Positions 63,249 to 64,000 of a stretch of DNA of 64,000 bases are shown here, in pieces; position 1 is the stretch's first letter; each line of letters starts with the position of its first letter. A program made the position numbers and the translations under genes. The notes under the pieces are model-generated. The model saw only the letters and a list, made by a program, of their open reading frames with translations. It made no database searches and was not told where the DNA came from. The stretch lies in contig NZ_SWKM01000012.1 in assembly GCF_005871205.1 (NCBI RefSeq), forward strand, positions 806,001-870,000, written 5' to 3'. This stretch comes from Marinobacter alexandrii. Its GTDB lineage: Bacteria; Pseudomonadota; Gammaproteobacteria; Pseudomonadales; Oleiphilaceae.

Positions 63249-64000
63249 CTAGAAATTGCGGCGAAAGCCAACGCGTACAATGTAATCGTCCTGAATGGCA
63301 TCACCATTGGGATCTTCGGCCACCGGCAGTTGTACCGTGCCCTCGACGACCCACCGCCGGGTGATGTATTGCACGCCCGGCGCCAGCAGCCATTGGGTAC
63401 CACCGGAGTTGGCATCGGTACCACCGTCAATCTCGTTGCGCTCGCGGTGAACGAGGCTGGATTCTAGCAGGGCGTAGGTAAAGCCGGGCGTGCCGGAGAT
63501 GCCTTTAAGGCTGAACGGCCAGATCCGGTATTGCAGTGAGGCGTCGAGGCGGGTCTCGTCGCCGTGGGCGAAGCCGTCGTGGCGCCCGTTTTCGCGGTAA
63601 AGTAACTGCGCGTCCATTTGGTACTGCAGAGTCTGATAGGTGGCTACCACGCCGCCAAACCCATCCCAGGCTCCGTCACCAACCTGCAATGGGCGTGGCA
63701 GTTCGCCGAAACGATCGCGGTCGTCACTGTCCCCGGTTGGTGCAGTGAGCCCGAAAATCGGCGCGACCCGGAAGGTGCCACCGGTGAAGTCGTCCTGGTA
63801 AACCGTGTAACGCCCGAACAGCGAGACGTCGCCGATGCCGCCGGTATCGCGCTCAATCCGGCCCATGGGTGTGGTGACGTCCAGTGCCTTGTTGAAAAAG
63901 TAAGGGACGACACCGAACACCGCCAGCTTCGAGGTTATGCCATAACCGAGTACGCTGCCCAGAGCCTGGACCGAGACTTCGCGATCCATGGGCCCACCAT
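63249..64000 (-). CDS. Outer-membrane transporter-like beta-barrel protein, truncated at window edge
   Basis: At least 246 residues are visible. The open frame continues to the window end and no signal peptide is seen, so the true start lies outside. Alternating beta-strand patterns (FRVAPIFGLTAPTGDSDD, YQMDAQLLYRENGR, WLLAPGVQYITRRWVVEGTVQLPV) and the terminal VRVGFRRNF resemble the PF13557-type outer-membrane proteins named after meta-pathway phenol degradation. Function is unknown. It is in one operon with the NHL lipoprotein. Confidence 0.7.
   Translation of the reverse strand, partial: GGPMDREVSVQALGSVLGYGITSKLAVFGVVPYFFNKALDVTTPMGRIERDTGGIGDVSLFGRYTVYQDDFTGGTFRVAPIFGLTAPTGDSDDRDRFGELPRPLQVGDGAWDGFGGVVATYQTLQYQMDAQLLYRENGRHDGFAHGDETRLDASLQYRIWPFSLKGISGTPGFTYALLESSLVHRERNEIDGGTDANSGGTQWLLAPGVQYITRRWVVEGTVQLPVAEDPNGDAIQDDYIVRVGFRRNF

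Overview
The window reads as the chromosome of a Marinobacter-like marine gammaproteobacterium. Supporting signs are the gene orders metX-metW, yggS-proC-yggT next to pilT-pilU, pyrE/crc/rph/yicC and gmk-rpoZ-spoT-ridA, a Pseudomonas-type Crc, two FadL-family outer-membrane proteins, and a FadL plus giant lipoprotein pair resembling the alkane-uptake pair known from Marinobacter. The species is inferred from gene content, not from a search.

Layout. 0-6.3 kb, minus strand: methionine genes metX-metW, a dynamin-like GTPase, and yggS-proC-yggT. 6.4-10.2 kb, plus strand: the pilus retraction ATPases pilT and pilU, then a FadL-type porin. 10.2-18.9 kb: housekeeping genes (polA, a DUF2782 protein, a phasin-like protein, a DUF4124 protein, pyrE, crc, rph, yicC). 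18.9-29.3 kb: a sugar-catabolism cassette lying between yicC and gmk. It holds an orphan polyol-type binding protein, a ROK repressor, rhizobial-type frcBCA-frcK, transaldolase and transketolase. 29.4-38.6 kb: gmk, rpoZ, spoT, ridA, an epimerase-like gene, oxyR, recG and a YbaK-HDOD protein. 38.9-47.6 kb: a DUF2489 protein, a molybdopterin oxidoreductase, the lipoprotein/FadL pair and a lone PEP-CTERM protein. 47.8-62.2 kb: a copper-handling block with a two-component system, an APC permease, CopA ATPase, small secreted or membrane proteins, and cusB-cusF-cusA-cusC. The right end carries an NHL-repeat lipoprotein and a truncated outer-membrane protein gene.

Two hidden regulatory signatures stand out. 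(1) In the sugar cassette, the two binding-protein genes share two modules at nearly the same spacing. One is a 33-bp block (one mismatch) ending in a perfect TTGACA. The other is an inverted repeat ACTTC-N5-GAAGT just upstream of the gene. At frcB the inverted repeat overlaps a good -10 element. These are candidate operators of the ROK repressor encoded between the two genes. Both genes also carry AANAANAA stretches at the ribosome binding site, the Hfq/Crc-type signal, and Crc itself is encoded about 2 kb away. (2) In the copper block, four copies of an 11-bp-phased direct repeat, TTCAG-N6-TTCAG, sit upstream of the response regulator, the APC permease side and two small secreted-protein genes. 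This is the geometry expected for an OmpR/PmrA-type response regulator, so the box probably defines the local copper regulon.

No tRNA, rRNA, CRISPR array, transposase or phage gene was seen.
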